DNA of 55,161 nucleotides from Planctomycetota bacterium (GCA_020426005.1 JAGQQW010000008.1:1-55161); one strand, 5' to 3'. Numbered from the stretch's first letter, positions 25,666-35,800 are shown. Translations and numbers: made by a program. The notes: a model not told the origin generated them from the sequence alone.

Positions 25666-27076
25666 CGAGAACTCCCGGCGCCTTCGCACTCGCGCCTTCC
25701 TTGCACGAAGCACCCGTCGGGATCGCCTTGTGCGGGTTGCAAAGCCCTTTCGGATCGAAGCATGCCTTGACGGCACGGAAGATCTCGATGTCGTGAGACG
25801 CGAACATGAACTCCATGTGCTCGAGCTTCTCCGAGCCGACGCCGTGTTCGCCGCTGATGCTACCGCCCTCCCGGACGCAGAGTGCGAGGATCTCGCGTCC
25901 GGCTTCGAGCGCACGCGCACGCTGGATCGGATCGCGCCCGTCGAAGCTCAGATTGGGATGCAGGTTGCCGTCGCCCGCGTGGAAGACGTTGCTGAGGGTC
26001 ACCTCGTGTGTTCGCCCGATTTCGCAAATCTCCTGCAGCACGCGCTCGAGTTTCGATCGCGGCACGACGCCGTCGAGGACGTAGAGGTCCGGGGCGAGAC
26101 GACCCATCGCGCCGAAGGCGCCCTTCCGCCCTTTCCAGAGGCGCGTGCGCTGCTCGGCGTCTTCGGTCGCTTCGAGCGTGAGTGGCGGCTCTTCGGCGAG
26201 GATCGATTCGATGACTGCAGTGTCCGTGTCCACGGCGAGGTGACTGCCATCGAGTTCGATCAACAGCACGGCGCCCGCGTCCTGCGGATAGCCGGCGGCG
26301 TAGACGCTCGCTTCGACGGCTCGGATCGTCAACTCGTCGAGGATCTCGAGCGCTGCAGGTACCACGCCCGACCCTACGATCCGGGAGACGGCGCGACACG
26401 CCGCGGACATGTCGCTGTAGGCGGCGAGCCAGGTGCGGATCTTCTGGGGGGCAGGGACGAGGCGCAGCTCGAGTTCGGTGAGGATTCCGAACGTGCCTTC
26501 GTGCCCCGGGACGAGCCCGAGTAGGTCGGCGCCGTCGCCCTCCCGCAAGTGCCGAACGGTTCCATCCGCGGTGACGAGCGTCACGCCGACGACGTGATCG
26601 GTCGTCATGCCGTATTTGAAGCAGTGAGGCCCGCCGCTGTTCTCAGCGACGTTGCCACCGAGTGTGCACGCCTTCTGGCTGCTGGGGTCGGGAGCGAAGC
26701 ACAGTCCACTGTCCTGGATCGCGACACTCAGATCGAGATTGACGAGACCGGGCTGGACGACCGCCACGCGATCGTCCGGATCGAAGCGCACGAGTTCGCG
26801 CATGCCGGCGAGGGCGAGGACTACGGTGGGCCGATCTCCGGGCGTCGCGCCTCCGGACAGGCCCGTGCCAGCGCCCCGAGCAACGAAGGCGACGCCGTGT
26901 TCATTGCAGAGCTTGACGATGTCCCGCACGTCTTCGGTCGATCGCGGGACGACGATCGCGAGTGGCAGACGTCGATGCAGTGGGAAGCCGTCGCACTCGT
27001 AGGCGAGCTTCGATGCGGTGTCGACAAGGACGCGGCCCTGTGGAAAGCGCCGGAGAAGGGAAGCCAAGAAGTCCAT
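25655..27076 (-). CDS. glcD: Glycolate oxidase catalytic FAD subunit
   Basis: A 473-residue flavoprotein of the FAD_binding_4 / FAD-oxidase C family. Visible are PRSTEDVRDIVKLCNEHGV, the glycine-rich GAGTGLSGGA, ACTLGGNVAENSGGPHCFKYG, and the C-terminal domain with the metal/substrate histidines VFHAGDGNLHPNL and SGEHGVGSEK, ending in KACFDPKGLCNPHK. These are the marks of GlcD and D-lactate dehydrogenases; the glcE and glcF neighbours favour glycolate. The ATG at 27076 gives the usual N-terminus (LRRFPQGRVL); a GTG at 27178 would add 34 residues without similarity. First gene of the glcDEF operon, divergent from the gene at 27267. Confidence 0.92.
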   Translation of the reverse strand: MDFLASLLRRFPQGRVLVDTASKLAYECDGFPLHRRLPLAIVVPRSTEDVRDIVKLCNEHGVAFVARGAGTGLSGGATPGDRPTVVLALAGMRELVRFDPDDRVAVVQPGLVNLDLSVAIQDSGLCFAPDPSSQKACTLGGNVAENSGGPHCFKYGMTTDHVVGVTLVTADGTVRHLREGDGADLLGLVPGHEGTFGILTELELRLVPAPQKIRTWLAAYSDMSAACRAVSRIVGSGVVPAALEILDELTIRAVEASVYAAGYPQDAGAVLLIELDGSHLAVDTDTAVIESILAEEPPLTLEATEDAEQRTRLWKGRKGAFGAMGRLAPDLYVLDGVVPRSKLERVLQEICEIGRTHEVTLSNVFHAGDGNLHPNLSFDGRDPIQRARALEAGREILALCVREGGSISGEHGVGSEKLEHMEFMFASHDIEIFRAVKACFDPKGLCNPHKAIPTGASCKEGASAKAPGVLGAH

Positions 27077-27266
27077 CGTCTGCGAGGAAGACTGCCACAC
27101 TTCGCCGAGAACGCAAGACGGCGCGGGTGCCCGAGAAGGCAAAAGCACTTCAGAGAACCGTGCTCCGATTCCGATCACGGCGGTAGTCCGCCTTCAGTGC
27201 CGAGCCAGTCTGGGTCGATCCGTCCCCCGTGCCCGCTCGTGCTGTGGTGGATTTGTTCGGAGGCGG

Positions 27267-28886
27267 ATGGTGAACAAGGAAATCGACAAGCGCACGCTCA
27301 TCGTGTTCCTCGACGCGGTGACGAACAGCGAAGGTCGCTTGCGAGACTATCACCGCCACGTCCAGGGGGCCGGCCAGGAGCTGCCTGATCTGTTCCGCCG
27401 ACAGTACGCGGGAGTGCGACGACTCCGCGAGACCTTCCTTCGCATGAGCGAGGGGGCGCGCGTGGTCAATTCCATCGAACTCACCGAAGAAGACGCCAAC
27501 CTGCTCGCATCGTGCCTCGCCGATGCGCTTCCGGAGCTCGACAAGCGCCTCAGCGGACGCGTCTCCGACGAGGAGGAGCGCGCCTGGCTGATCGAACAAC
27601 GCGACCTCCTGATGAACGAAGCCCGTTCGCTCATGAGCGAACCGCTGCATGCGATTCTGGCGTTCGACGCCATGTCGCGCGTCACGCCGAGTGTGCGCAC
27701 CTTGCAGTCGCGAATCCCCACCGGCTCGTCGATGCCCTTCGGTCAGATCCGGTTGGGGTCGGGCTATCACGGCGAGGAGCCGGAGCGGGTCCACCCCGCC
27801 CCGCAGGCTCCCTACGGTTCGATGCCCGGCTTCGTCCCGGGGGCGTCGGAGCCAGGACGAGAGGACTACGGCGGTGATTCCGGCTACGGCCTGCCCGGTG
27901 GTTATGGCACCCCGGGATATGGTGGCGCCGCTCCGGGCGCGATGCCTCCGAACTACCCGCCTCCTGGCTACCCGCCGGCTGGGTATCCGCAACAGGCGCC
28001 GCATCCGGCCCCAGGCTACGGCACGACGCAAGGGTACGGTCAGCCTGGCTATGCCCAGTCGCCGAATCCCTTCGGTGGTGGGTATGGCGGAGGTCCAGTA
28101 GGAGGTCCAGTAGGAGGTCCAGTAGGAGGTGCCGTTGGTCCCGGTCGTGGAGGTGTCGGTGGACCAGGTACGGGGATGCCCGTGCACGGACCTGGCTATG
28201 ACGGTTCTGGTGCCGGGTACGACGGTTCTGGTGCGGGATACGACGCGCCTGACGCCAGGCCTAGCGGACTCAACGTCGTACGCAACGCCTTCCATCCCAT
28301 GGACACGGCGCGTCGGCCCGACGGTGCGACCGCTCACCCGAGTGCGCTCGCACCCGAAACGCGACCGGTCGCGAGCGAGGCCCGGATCGAGTCGCCGCTC
28401 GACTTCCTGTTCGACCCCAACGTCGTTCGGGATCACCGAGTCCGGGCGCAGGTCCGACTCGATCTTCGGGACCTCAGCCGCGCGGAGGCCGTCGACGATC
28501 TGCGCATGACGCTCGTCCACCTGGGCTCTCTGCTCGAGGGGCTCCTGCTCGATCACGGCCTACGCAATCGCAAGGAACTGGGGCTCGGCGAAGGACCGGA
28601 CATCTGGGACTATCACGCGCTCGCGGTCCAGGTGCTCGGGACCGGGTTGTCGGCAGAACAAGAACCGGTGCTCGGCATCCTGCACGCTTGTCGTCGCCTC
28701 CTGCGTCCGTCGTGTCAGATCGTGCATCCGATCGTCGTGACGCCCAAGATGGTCACGGCCGCGAAGTCGTTCCTCGAGTGGTCGCTCGCACGGCTCGGCT
28801 TCGTCGAGGGTGAGGAATCGCTCGAGGCCCCCGCGGCACGCGGCAGCTCGGCTGCTCTCTGGCGCGCCACGAATCGAGGGAGTTGA
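27267..28886 (+). CDS. Unrecognised protein with Gly/Pro/Tyr-rich centre
   Basis: A 539-residue protein without signal peptide or membrane helix. Residues 1 to about 150 are helical and acidic (LIVFLDAVTNSEGRLRDYHR, TEEDANLLASCLADALPELD). Residues about 170-345 are low-complexity, rich in Pro, Gly and Tyr, with PPPGYPPAGYPQQ-like runs, four GGPVGG-type units and a GYDGSGA repeat. Residues about 370-539 form a second helical domain (DFLFDPNVVRDHRVRAQ, DLRMTLVHLGSLLEGLLLDHG). I recognise no family. Two helical domains joined by a disordered linker suggest a scaffold or condensate-forming protein. GGAGG lies three bases before the ATG; a GTG one codon later is better spaced and may be the real start. 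It is divergent from glcD. Confidence 0.7.
   Translation: MVNKEIDKRTLIVFLDAVTNSEGRLRDYHRHVQGAGQELPDLFRRQYAGVRRLRETFLRMSEGARVVNSIELTEEDANLLASCLADALPELDKRLSGRVSDEEERAWLIEQRDLLMNEARSLMSEPLHAILAFDAMSRVTPSVRTLQSRIPTGSSMPFGQIRLGSGYHGEEPERVHPAPQAPYGSMPGFVPGASEPGREDYGGDSGYGLPGGYGTPGYGGAAPGAMPPNYPPPGYPPAGYPQQAPHPAPGYGTTQGYGQPGYAQSPNPFGGGYGGGPVGGPVGGPVGGAVGPGRGGVGGPGTGMPVHGPGYDGSGAGYDGSGAGYDAPDARPSGLNVVRNAFHPMDTARRPDGATAHPSALAPETRPVASEARIESPLDFLFDPNVVRDHRVRAQVRLDLRDLSRAEAVDDLRMTLVHLGSLLEGLLLDHGLRNRKELGLGEGPDIWDYHALAVQVLGTGLSAEQEPVLGILHACRRLLRPSCQIVHPIVVTPKMVTAAKSFLEWSLARLGFVEGEESLEAPAARGSSAALWRATNRGS
28089..28140 (+). repeat. 12-bp tandem repeat (GGPV units)
   Basis: Near-identical copies of GTAGGAGGTCCA inside the Gly/Pro-rich gene encode GGPVGGPVGGPVGGAV. 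The copies are almost identical at the DNA level, which points to recent slippage expansion and possible length variation between strains. Confidence 0.8.
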
Positions 28887-28903
28887 CGCGACTCTGGGCG
28901 TTC

Positions 28904-29461
28904 TCAGGTGCGTGAACCGCGACGACCGAGTCGCCAACGAAGCCGACGCGTAGCGGCCGACGGAATCGGGTTGCCAAGGCGAGACGCATCCTGGCAAGGA
29001 ACGTCCCCCGTGTCTTCGACCGAGGCGTCGTCGCACCGTTCGTCGTGAGCATCGCAGCCTGCGTCGTGCGCGAACTCGTCGGGCAAGGATTCGTCGATGG
29101 CAGCGCGGACTTCTTCGAAGGATCGGGGTTCGCACGCGTGGAGTTCGTCTCTGGCGTGCAAGGTGTCGCGGATCTCGAAGTCCGCGACGTCAATGGTGTC
29201 GCAGCCATGTCCGATCTCGGGCATGCCGATCTCGGGCATGCATGATTCGGGCGATCGATCCAGCAGAAGCAGGTGCGTCAGTTCGGCGAGCCGAGCCCGG
29301 TCTTCGATGCAGAGGCCTCGTTCGATTTCGCGGAGCTGGAGTTGGTCGTGGCGCCGCAAGAGCCGATCGAAGTCACGGGCGCCGAGTTCGGGACCGCGAC
29401 GCGCAACCTCTCGGCGCCGCGATTTGTAACACTCGTAGTCGTCCCGCGAGGATCGTGACAT
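28904..29461 (-). CDS. Hypothetical protein
   Basis: A 185-residue frame, convergent with the preceding gene (17 bases apart) and divergent from gshA. The first 70 residues look like true protein: charged and helical, with SRRREVARRGPELGARDFDRLLRR and LREIERGLCIEDRARLAELTHLL, and third positions rich in G and C. The centre is acidic and Cys/His-rich (HDAGCDAHDERCDDA), with a small MPEIGMPEIG duplication, and the C-terminus is basic (RLRWRLGRRGSR). I do not recognise a family. No good ribosome-binding site is visible before the ATG, so the start is uncertain. Other frames over this stretch look less like protein. Confidence 0.45.
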   Translation of the reverse strand: MSRSSRDDYECYKSRRREVARRGPELGARDFDRLLRRHDQLQLREIERGLCIEDRARLAELTHLLLLDRSPESCMPEIGMPEIGHGCDTIDVADFEIRDTLHARDELHACEPRSFEEVRAAIDESLPDEFAHDAGCDAHDERCDDASVEDTGDVPCQDASRLGNPIPSAATRRLRWRLGRRGSRT

Positions 29462-29655
29462 GCGTGCGCTTGCCGTGGTGTGCGATGATTTCGAACGGAC
29501 TTTCTATCAGATCGCGGTTGTGCAACACGCTGCGAATGTCGTACGTCTCGCGACCGCTCGACATCTTCGAAGATTCCTCTCGGTTCGGCAAGCGGCGTCT
29601 GCAACTTGCAAGCGACGCCACGTGCGGCGAGCATCTCGCCTTCGGCGTCGTCAGA

Positions 29656-29661
29656 AAGGAG
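29656..29661 (+). promoter_or_regulatory. Ribosome-binding site of gshA
   Basis: AAGGAG, ten bases before the ATG at 29672. It favours this start over the in-frame ATG at 29606 and the later one at 29708. Confidence 0.6.
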
Positions 29662-29671
29662 TGCAACGTCG

Positions 29672-31102
29672 ATGACAGAAGAACGCATTCCTCGAACTTC
29701 GACACCGATGTCTGCCGACACACCACTCCCCGAGGATCCTCAGGCCTTGCGCGAACTCCTCGTGCAGTGGTTCGCGCGGACATCGACGCCAACACGGCGT
29801 CAGTTGCTCGGGTTCGAATACGAGTGTTTGCGCATTGCACGTGGTGATGCCTCGGCGGCACCGAGCCTCGGACCGAACGGGCCCGATGATCTGCTGCGCT
29901 CCCTCGCGCGTCATGCGGTAGCGGCGCGCGGTCCGGAGGCTGGCGACAGCTTGCGAGAGCACGTCGAGAACGATCAGGTCACGGTGATCGAGATCGGTTC
30001 TTCGAACTTCTCGCTCGAGCCGGGTGGGCAAATCGAGATCTCGCTCGCACCGTACGAAGATCCGCTGGACGTCGCGAGCGAGATCGATGCGTTCGCAGCG
30101 ATGATCCGTGACGAGGTGGAAGACAGCCCGTACCGGGTCGTGTTCCTCGGGCACCAGCCACTCACCATGCCGCAAGCGATCGCCCTGCGGGCGAAGCCGC
30201 GCTACGAGGTCATGAACCGCCGTCTCGCGCAACGTGGCTCGCTCGGAATTCACATGATGCGTGCGACGGCCGGGATGCAGGTCACGCTCGATAGTCGGAG
30301 TGCGGATGATTGTGCGTCACTCCTGCGTGCGGCACTGATGTCCGCGCCGATCATCACGGCAATCTACGCCAACTCGCCGCTCGTCGGTGGTCGTCCATCG
30401 GGATACCTGTCCTACCGCGAGGCCGTTTGGTGGGACACGGACCCGACACGCTGTGGGATTCCGGTCGCGTGCCTCGACGAGGACGCGGATCTCGGCGCCT
30501 ATGTCGACTGGGCCCTCGATGCGGAGCCCTGGTTCGTTCGGCGGGACGGCGAACTGCGGGAGGTCACGGGGCATCGACGCTTCCGGGACATGCTCGGAAC
30601 CGAGTGGGCGCCGACGCTCGATGACTTCTCGCTGCATTCCACGACGCTCTTCCCGTCGGCGCGTTTGCGCGGCGGCGTCGAAGTGCGATCCGCCGACTGC
30701 GTCCCGACGGAACTCGCCAAGACGTTTTGCGCGCTCTTCGCAGGTCTCGCCTACGACGAGAAGGCTCGGGACCTCGCTTCGCGAGTCCACGATCGTCGCG
30801 ATGCCGAGGGGGTACGCAAACTCCATGCGTGCGCCGCGCGTCACGGGCTCGACGGTCGCTGCGGTTCGCTGCGCGTACGTGCCGTCGCCGAAGCGTTGGT
30901 CGATGTCGCCAAGGCAGGACTCACGAGACAGGTCGAAGCTGGTCGCTTTTCTCGGGAAGTCCTCGACCTCCTCACGCCACTCGAAGATCTCGTACGGACC
31001 GGAGTGGCTCCAGCGCGTGAGTTGCTCGATCGCTACGAAGCCGGCGTCGAAGCCGGGATGTCCGAGGAGGACGCCGTCGTGCGTGCGACGTCTCTTCCAT
31101 GA
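29672..31102 (+). CDS. gshA: Glutamate-cysteine ligase (GCS2 family)
   Basis: A 476-residue ATP-dependent enzyme that joins glutamate and cysteine to gamma-glutamylcysteine, the first step of glutathione (or related thiol) synthesis. The family signatures are GFEYECLRI near the start, EIGSSNFSLEPGGQIEISLAP (the Glu/ATP-binding EPGGQxE motif), RATAGMQVTLD and TDPTRCGIP. This is the GCS2 type found in plants, alphaproteobacteria and as EgtA in actinobacteria. No glutathione synthetase is visible nearby, so gamma-glutamylcysteine itself could be the product thiol, or a different ligase is encoded elsewhere. It overlaps the metallophosphoesterase gene by ATGA. Confidence 0.85.
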   Translation: MTEERIPRTSTPMSADTPLPEDPQALRELLVQWFARTSTPTRRQLLGFEYECLRIARGDASAAPSLGPNGPDDLLRSLARHAVAARGPEAGDSLREHVENDQVTVIEIGSSNFSLEPGGQIEISLAPYEDPLDVASEIDAFAAMIRDEVEDSPYRVVFLGHQPLTMPQAIALRAKPRYEVMNRRLAQRGSLGIHMMRATAGMQVTLDSRSADDCASLLRAALMSAPIITAIYANSPLVGGRPSGYLSYREAVWWDTDPTRCGIPVACLDEDADLGAYVDWALDAEPWFVRRDGELREVTGHRRFRDMLGTEWAPTLDDFSLHSTTLFPSARLRGGVEVRSADCVPTELAKTFCALFAGLAYDEKARDLASRVHDRRDAEGVRKLHACAARHGLDGRCGSLRVRAVAEALVDVAKAGLTRQVEAGRFSREVLDLLTPLEDLVRTGVAPARELLDRYEAGVEAGMSEEDAVVRATSLP

Positions 31103-31818
31103 GGATCTTCGCGATCAGCGATCTGCATCTGTCCTTCGGTAGCGACAAGCCGATGGACATCTTCGGGGATCATTGGACGGACCACGCGTCTCGCGTCGAA
31201 ACCAATTGGCGCGCTCGCGTGACCGACGACGACTGGGTGCTGATGGGAGGCGACCTTTCGTGGGCCAGCACGCTCGAAGAAGTGGCACCCGACCTTGCCT
31301 TCGTCGACGCGCTCCCGGGTCAGAAGTTGATGATCAAGGGCAATCACGCACACTGGTGGAGTGGGAAGGCGAAAGTCGAGAGGATCCTTCCTCCCTCGAT
31401 TCGCATCCTGCAGAACGACAGCCACCTACTGCCGGACGGAACCTGCGTGGTCGGAACCCGCGGCTGGAATCCCCCTGGGCGTACCGACAACCCCAATGCT
31501 CGCTACTCGGACAGTGATCGCAAGGTCTACGAGCGCGAGATCGGGCGCTTGAAGCTCTCGATCGACCATGCGAAGCGCCACGCGTACGAGCGACTATGGG
31601 CACTCATCCACTATCCACCGGTCTACTCGTTCGGACTCGTGACGGACTTCGTGCCCATTCTCGAAGGGGCGGGAGTCGAGCTCTGCATCTACGGTCATCT
31701 GCACGGCCGTGATCTCAAGTCGGGTTTCGAAGGGCGACGTGGAGGCATCGACTACCACATGGTGTCGGTCGACCACGTCGACATGACCCCGCAACTGATG
31801 CGCGCGACGGACTCCTGA
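31099..31818 (+). CDS. Metallophosphoesterase
   Basis: A 239-residue cytoplasmic calcineurin-like phosphoesterase. All five metal-binding blocks are visible: SDLHL at the N-terminus, MGGDLSW, KGNHAHWW, IHYPP and YGHLHG. The WNPPG and HAKRH regions match the YkuE/uncharacterised subgroup rather than SbcD or Icc. No membrane or export segment. The substrate is unknown. Translational coupling to gshA (ATGA) suggests a link with thiol metabolism, but pairing by chance in a compact genome is equally possible. Confidence 0.85.
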   Translation: MRIFAISDLHLSFGSDKPMDIFGDHWTDHASRVETNWRARVTDDDWVLMGGDLSWASTLEEVAPDLAFVDALPGQKLMIKGNHAHWWSGKAKVERILPPSIRILQNDSHLLPDGTCVVGTRGWNPPGRTDNPNARYSDSDRKVYEREIGRLKLSIDHAKRHAYERLWALIHYPPVYSFGLVTDFVPILEGAGVELCIYGHLHGRDLKSGFEGRRGGIDYHMVSVDHVDMTPQLMRATDS

Positions 31819-31875
31819 CTCGCGCTCGGATCGCGGGTCCGTGCAGTCGGCCCGGCGCTTGCCTTGCAACCGGGG

Positions 31876-31881
31876 TATGAT
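31876..31881 (+). promoter_or_regulatory. -10-like element of the ArsR-methyltransferase/metH operon
   Basis: TATGAT, 20 bases before the ATG at 31902. A start of transcription about seven bases downstream would fall inside the palindrome at 31881-31902. No convincing -35 box is present at 17 bases. Confidence 0.4.
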
Positions 31882-31902
31882 CGCTGTATCACGATATAGC
31901 GA
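31881..31902 (+). promoter_or_regulatory. Palindromic operator overlapping the ArsR start
   Basis: Arms TCGCTGTAT and ATATAGCGA around a CACG centre form a 22-base inverted repeat with one mismatch, ending on the first base of the ATG. Its size, position over the expected transcription start and location before an ArsR-type gene fit a self-regulatory operator. It stands out as AT-rich against the GC-rich background. Confidence 0.6.
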
Positions 31903-32840
31903 TGGAGGATCTGACTTCGATCACCGACCACTTGCGCTTGCTCGGAGATCCGACGCGGCTGCGAGTGCTGCACTTGCTCAAGCTCGAGGAGCTGACCGTC
32001 GGAGAACTCGCCGCGAGCTTGTCTCAGGGGCAGTCGACCATCTCGGCGCACCTTGCGCGTTTGCGCGAGGCCGGTCTCGTACTCGATCGGCGTGACGGTA
32101 CACGGGCGTACTATCGGTGGAACGCGATCGCTGCCGAATCGGACGGTCCGAGCTTCTGGGATCTCTGTGACGGACGCCTCAGCGGCGACTCGACGTTGAT
32201 CGCCGATCGCGATCGTATGGAACAGGTCGTCCTCGCACGGCAGCAAGGCTCGTGGCTCGATCGTGCGGCTGGCTCCCTCGACCGGCGTTACGTGCCCGGA
32301 CGCAGCTTCGAGAGTCTCGCACTCGCATTCGCGAGTCTCCTCGATCTCGGGGACTGCATCGACATGGGATCCGGTGACGGAGCGCTGCTCGAGTGGCTCG
32401 TCCCGGCATCGAAGAGCCTCGTCTGTCTCGACAATCACGCCGGGATGGTGGAGTCGGGACAGCAGCGCATCGCGGCCGGCAAGTATGAGACCGCGAAGTT
32501 CTTGCTCGGCGACATGCACGATCCGCCACTCGAACCGTCTTCTGCCGACACGGTGCTCTTCGTGCAGAGTCTGCAGTATGCGGCGAAACCCGCGCTCGCG
32601 CTCGCTGCGGCTACGCGCATCCTGCGCCCCGGCGGTCGTTGCCTCGTGCTGACGCTCGGTCCGCACGGGGATCGGCGAATCTCGACCGAATACGGTCACC
32701 TGCACGGCGGCTTCGCCGTGCCCAAACTACGGAAACTCCTGCAGAGCGCCGATCTCGAGGTCGTGCGCTGTGATCGCGTCGGGCACGACAGTCGATCACC
32801 ACAATTACCGATCGTTCTGGCGGTCGCACTCCGTCCGTGA
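31902..32840 (+). CDS. ArsR-family regulator fused to a SAM-dependent methyltransferase domain
   Basis: A 312-residue protein. Residues about 5-70 are a winged-helix ArsR domain (LRLLGDPTRLRVLHLLK, ELAASLSQGQSTISAHLARLREAGLV). From about 130 a class-I methyltransferase fold follows, with motif I DMGSGDGALLEWL, acidic LDNH at the end of strand 2, VLFVQSLQYA and LRPGGRCLVLTLGPHG. No metal-binding Cys pair typical of ArsR or SmtB is seen. ArsR-methyltransferase fusions next to metH are known in other bacteria (SahR-type) as sensors of S-adenosylhomocysteine/SAM. Here the stop overlaps a possible metH GTG, and a palindrome abuts the start, so the same role is likely. Confidence 0.8.
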   Translation: MEDLTSITDHLRLLGDPTRLRVLHLLKLEELTVGELAASLSQGQSTISAHLARLREAGLVLDRRDGTRAYYRWNAIAAESDGPSFWDLCDGRLSGDSTLIADRDRMEQVVLARQQGSWLDRAAGSLDRRYVPGRSFESLALAFASLLDLGDCIDMGSGDGALLEWLVPASKSLVCLDNHAGMVESGQQRIAAGKYETAKFLLGDMHDPPLEPSSADTVLFVQSLQYAAKPALALAAATRILRPGGRCLVLTLGPHGDRRISTEYGHLHGGFAVPKLRKLLQSADLEVVRCDRVGHDSRSPQLPIVLAVALRP

Positions 32841-32872
32841 GGGACGCAGAGGCATTCTTCGAGGATCCACGG

Positions 32873-35800
32873 ATGACGAATCAACGCGGCGTTCCAAGTG
32901 CATTCAGGCCCAGAGAGCGGATTCAGCGCTTCCCCGTGCTTCGCGCGATGAGCGAACGCGTTCTCGTGTGGGACGGGGCGATGGGCACCATGATCCAAGA
33001 AGCGGATCTGACGCTCGAAGACTTCGACGGTAAGGAAGGCTGCAACGAGCTGCTCTGCGTTACACGGCCGGATGTCATCGCCGACATTCACCGACACTAC
33101 TTCGCGTCCGGTGCAGACATCGTCGAGACCAACAGCTTCGGATCGACTTCGCTCGTGCTCGCCGAGTATGACCTCCAAGATCGAGCGTTGGAACTCAACG
33201 AAGCGGCAGCGAGGATCGCTCGAACGGTCGCCGATGAGATGTCGACCGACGAGCGTCCGCGATTCGTGGCGGGTTCGATGGGGCCGACGACGCGGCTCGT
33301 CACGCTCGGGCACGTCGACTACGACGACTTGCATGCGTTCTACCAAGAGCAGGCACGCGGACTGATCCGCGGCGGCGCTGATCTCTTACAGATCGAGACT
33401 TGTCAGGATTTGCTCCAGATCAAGTGCGCAGTCGCCGCGTCGCGGGAGGCGATGGAAATCGAGGGTCGTGAAGTCCCGATCCTCGTGACGATCACCGTCG
33501 AGACGACGGGCACGATGCTCGTCGGCAGTGACGTCGGAGCAGCGTTGGCCACGATCGAGTCACTTCCCGTCGACATCATCGGGCTCAACTGCGCGACGGG
33601 ACCGGACCTCATGCAAGAGCACGTGCGTTTCCTCGGCGAGCGCACGACTCGAATGGTCGCCGTGCTGCCCAACGCCGGCTTGCCGCGCAACGTGGACGGG
33701 CGCACGGTGTACGACCTCGTTCCCGCGGAGCTCGCGTCGTTCCATCGGCGCTTCGTGCTCGAGTACGGAGTGACCGCAGTCGGAGGTTGTTGCGGCACGA
33801 CGCCAGCGCATATCGAAGCCATCGCCAAGGCGGTGGAAGGACTGCAACCGCGCGAGCGTCCCGACGCGATCGAACCCGAGATCGCATCGCTGTACAGCGC
33901 CGTGCCGCTCGATCAGGACAGCGGTCCGCTGATCATCGGAGAACGCACGAACGCGAACGGGTCGAAGCTCTTCCGTGAGCAATTGCTCGAAGAGGATTGG
34001 GATGCCCTCGTCGAGATCGGAAAGGGCGAGGCGAAGGAGGGAGCGCACGCGCTCGACGTCTGCACTGCCTACGTCGGACGTGACGAGGTCCGCGACATGA
34101 GCGAAGTCGTGTCTCGCTTCGTGACCCAGGTCCCGTGTCCGATCGTCGTCGACTCGACGCAGCTCGATGTCCTCGAGTCGGCGCTCAAGCTGATCGGCGG
34201 GCGACCGGTCATCAACTCGATCAACCTCGAGGACGGTGAGTCGAAGGCCGACGAGATCTGCCGTCTCGCGCGTCACTTCGGGTGCGCGATGATCGCGCTC
34301 ACGATCGACGAAGAGGGCATGGCGAAGACCAAGGAGCGCAAGCTCGAGGTTGCCAAGCGGATCCATGACATCGTCACCAAGCGGCACGGACTGCCGAGCG
34401 ACTGTCTGCTCTTCGATCCGTTGACGTTCACGATCGCTTCTGGTGACGAAGACAGTCGCGACGCTGCGATTCAGACTCTCGAGGGTTTACGAGCGATCAA
34501 GGAAGCGCTGCCCGGTGTGCGCACGCTGCTCGGATTGTCGAACGTTTCGTTTGGGCTCAAACCCTATCCACGACGTGTGCTCAACTCGGTCTTCCTCGGT
34601 GAAGCTCGTGAGCACGGGCTCGACGCGGCCATCATGAACGGCGGCAAGATCATTCCGCTGCACACGCTCGACGAAGACGACCTGAAGGTGACTCGGGACC
34701 TGATCTACGATCGACGTGACGGGGACTACGATCCGTTGTTCGCATTCATCGATCGCTTCGCCGGGCGCAAGTCTCGAGACACTTCAGGAGCGGACGAGAT
34801 GAGCCTGTCGGTCGAAGATCGGCTCAAGAACCGCATCATCGACGGCAATCGCACCAATCTCGAACCGCACCTCGCGGAGGCGATGCAGTCGCACAAGCCG
34901 CTGGACATCATCAACACGATTCTCCTCGACGGAATGAAGGTCGTCGGCGAGCTCTTCGGTTCGGGGCAGATGCAGTTGCCCTTCGTCTTGCAGTCGGCGG
35001 AGACCATGAAGGCTGCCGTCAAGTACCTCGAGCCCCACATGGAAAAGGTCGAGGGTGCCACGAAGGGCACGATGGTCATCGCGACCGTTCGCGGAGACGT
35101 GCACGACATCGGTAAGAACCTCGTCGACATCATCCTGTCCAACAATGGCTACACCGTCGTCAATCTGGGCATCAAACAACCGCTCGAGAACATTCTCGAA
35201 GCGTGTGAGAAACACAACGCCGATGTGATCGGGATGAGTGGGCTCCTCGTCAAGTCCACCGTCGTGATGAAAGAGAACCTCGAGCTGATGGCCGAGAAGG
35301 GCATCACGGTTCCGGTCGTGTGCGGCGGTGCCGCGCTCAATCGCGGCTATGTCGAGAAGGATCTGCGCGACGCGTATGCGCCGGGCAAGGTCTACTACGG
35401 TCGCGACGCGTTCACGGGTTTGCACCTCATGGACGAGCTCTGTGGTACGACGATGACCAAGACGTTGACGGCCGAGACGTCGCACCGCGTCGTGCGCCAC
35501 GAGACGCGAGCCGAGCGCGAAGCGCGCCTCAGTGGCGCATTCGACGAATACGTCGAGCCGACGGTCGCTCGGGTCGACGCCGTGCCCGAACCGCCGTTCT
35601 GGGGGCAACACGTCGTGCCGCGCGACGAGCTCGATCTCGGTACGATCCTGCGCTACATCAACAAGACGGCGCTCTTCCGCGGGCAGTGGCAATACAAGCG
35701 CGGACGCAAGAGTGCGGAGGAGTTCGAAGCGCAGCTTCGCGATGTCGTGACGCCCAAGTTCGAGGAATGGTCCGCACGTGCGATTGCGGACAAGATGCTC

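Noticed and set aside
32841..32872. SAM or cobalamin riboswitch before metH
   Set aside because: metH follows the ArsR-methyltransferase gene without a leader, and the only regulatory structure found is the palindrome at 31881-31902.
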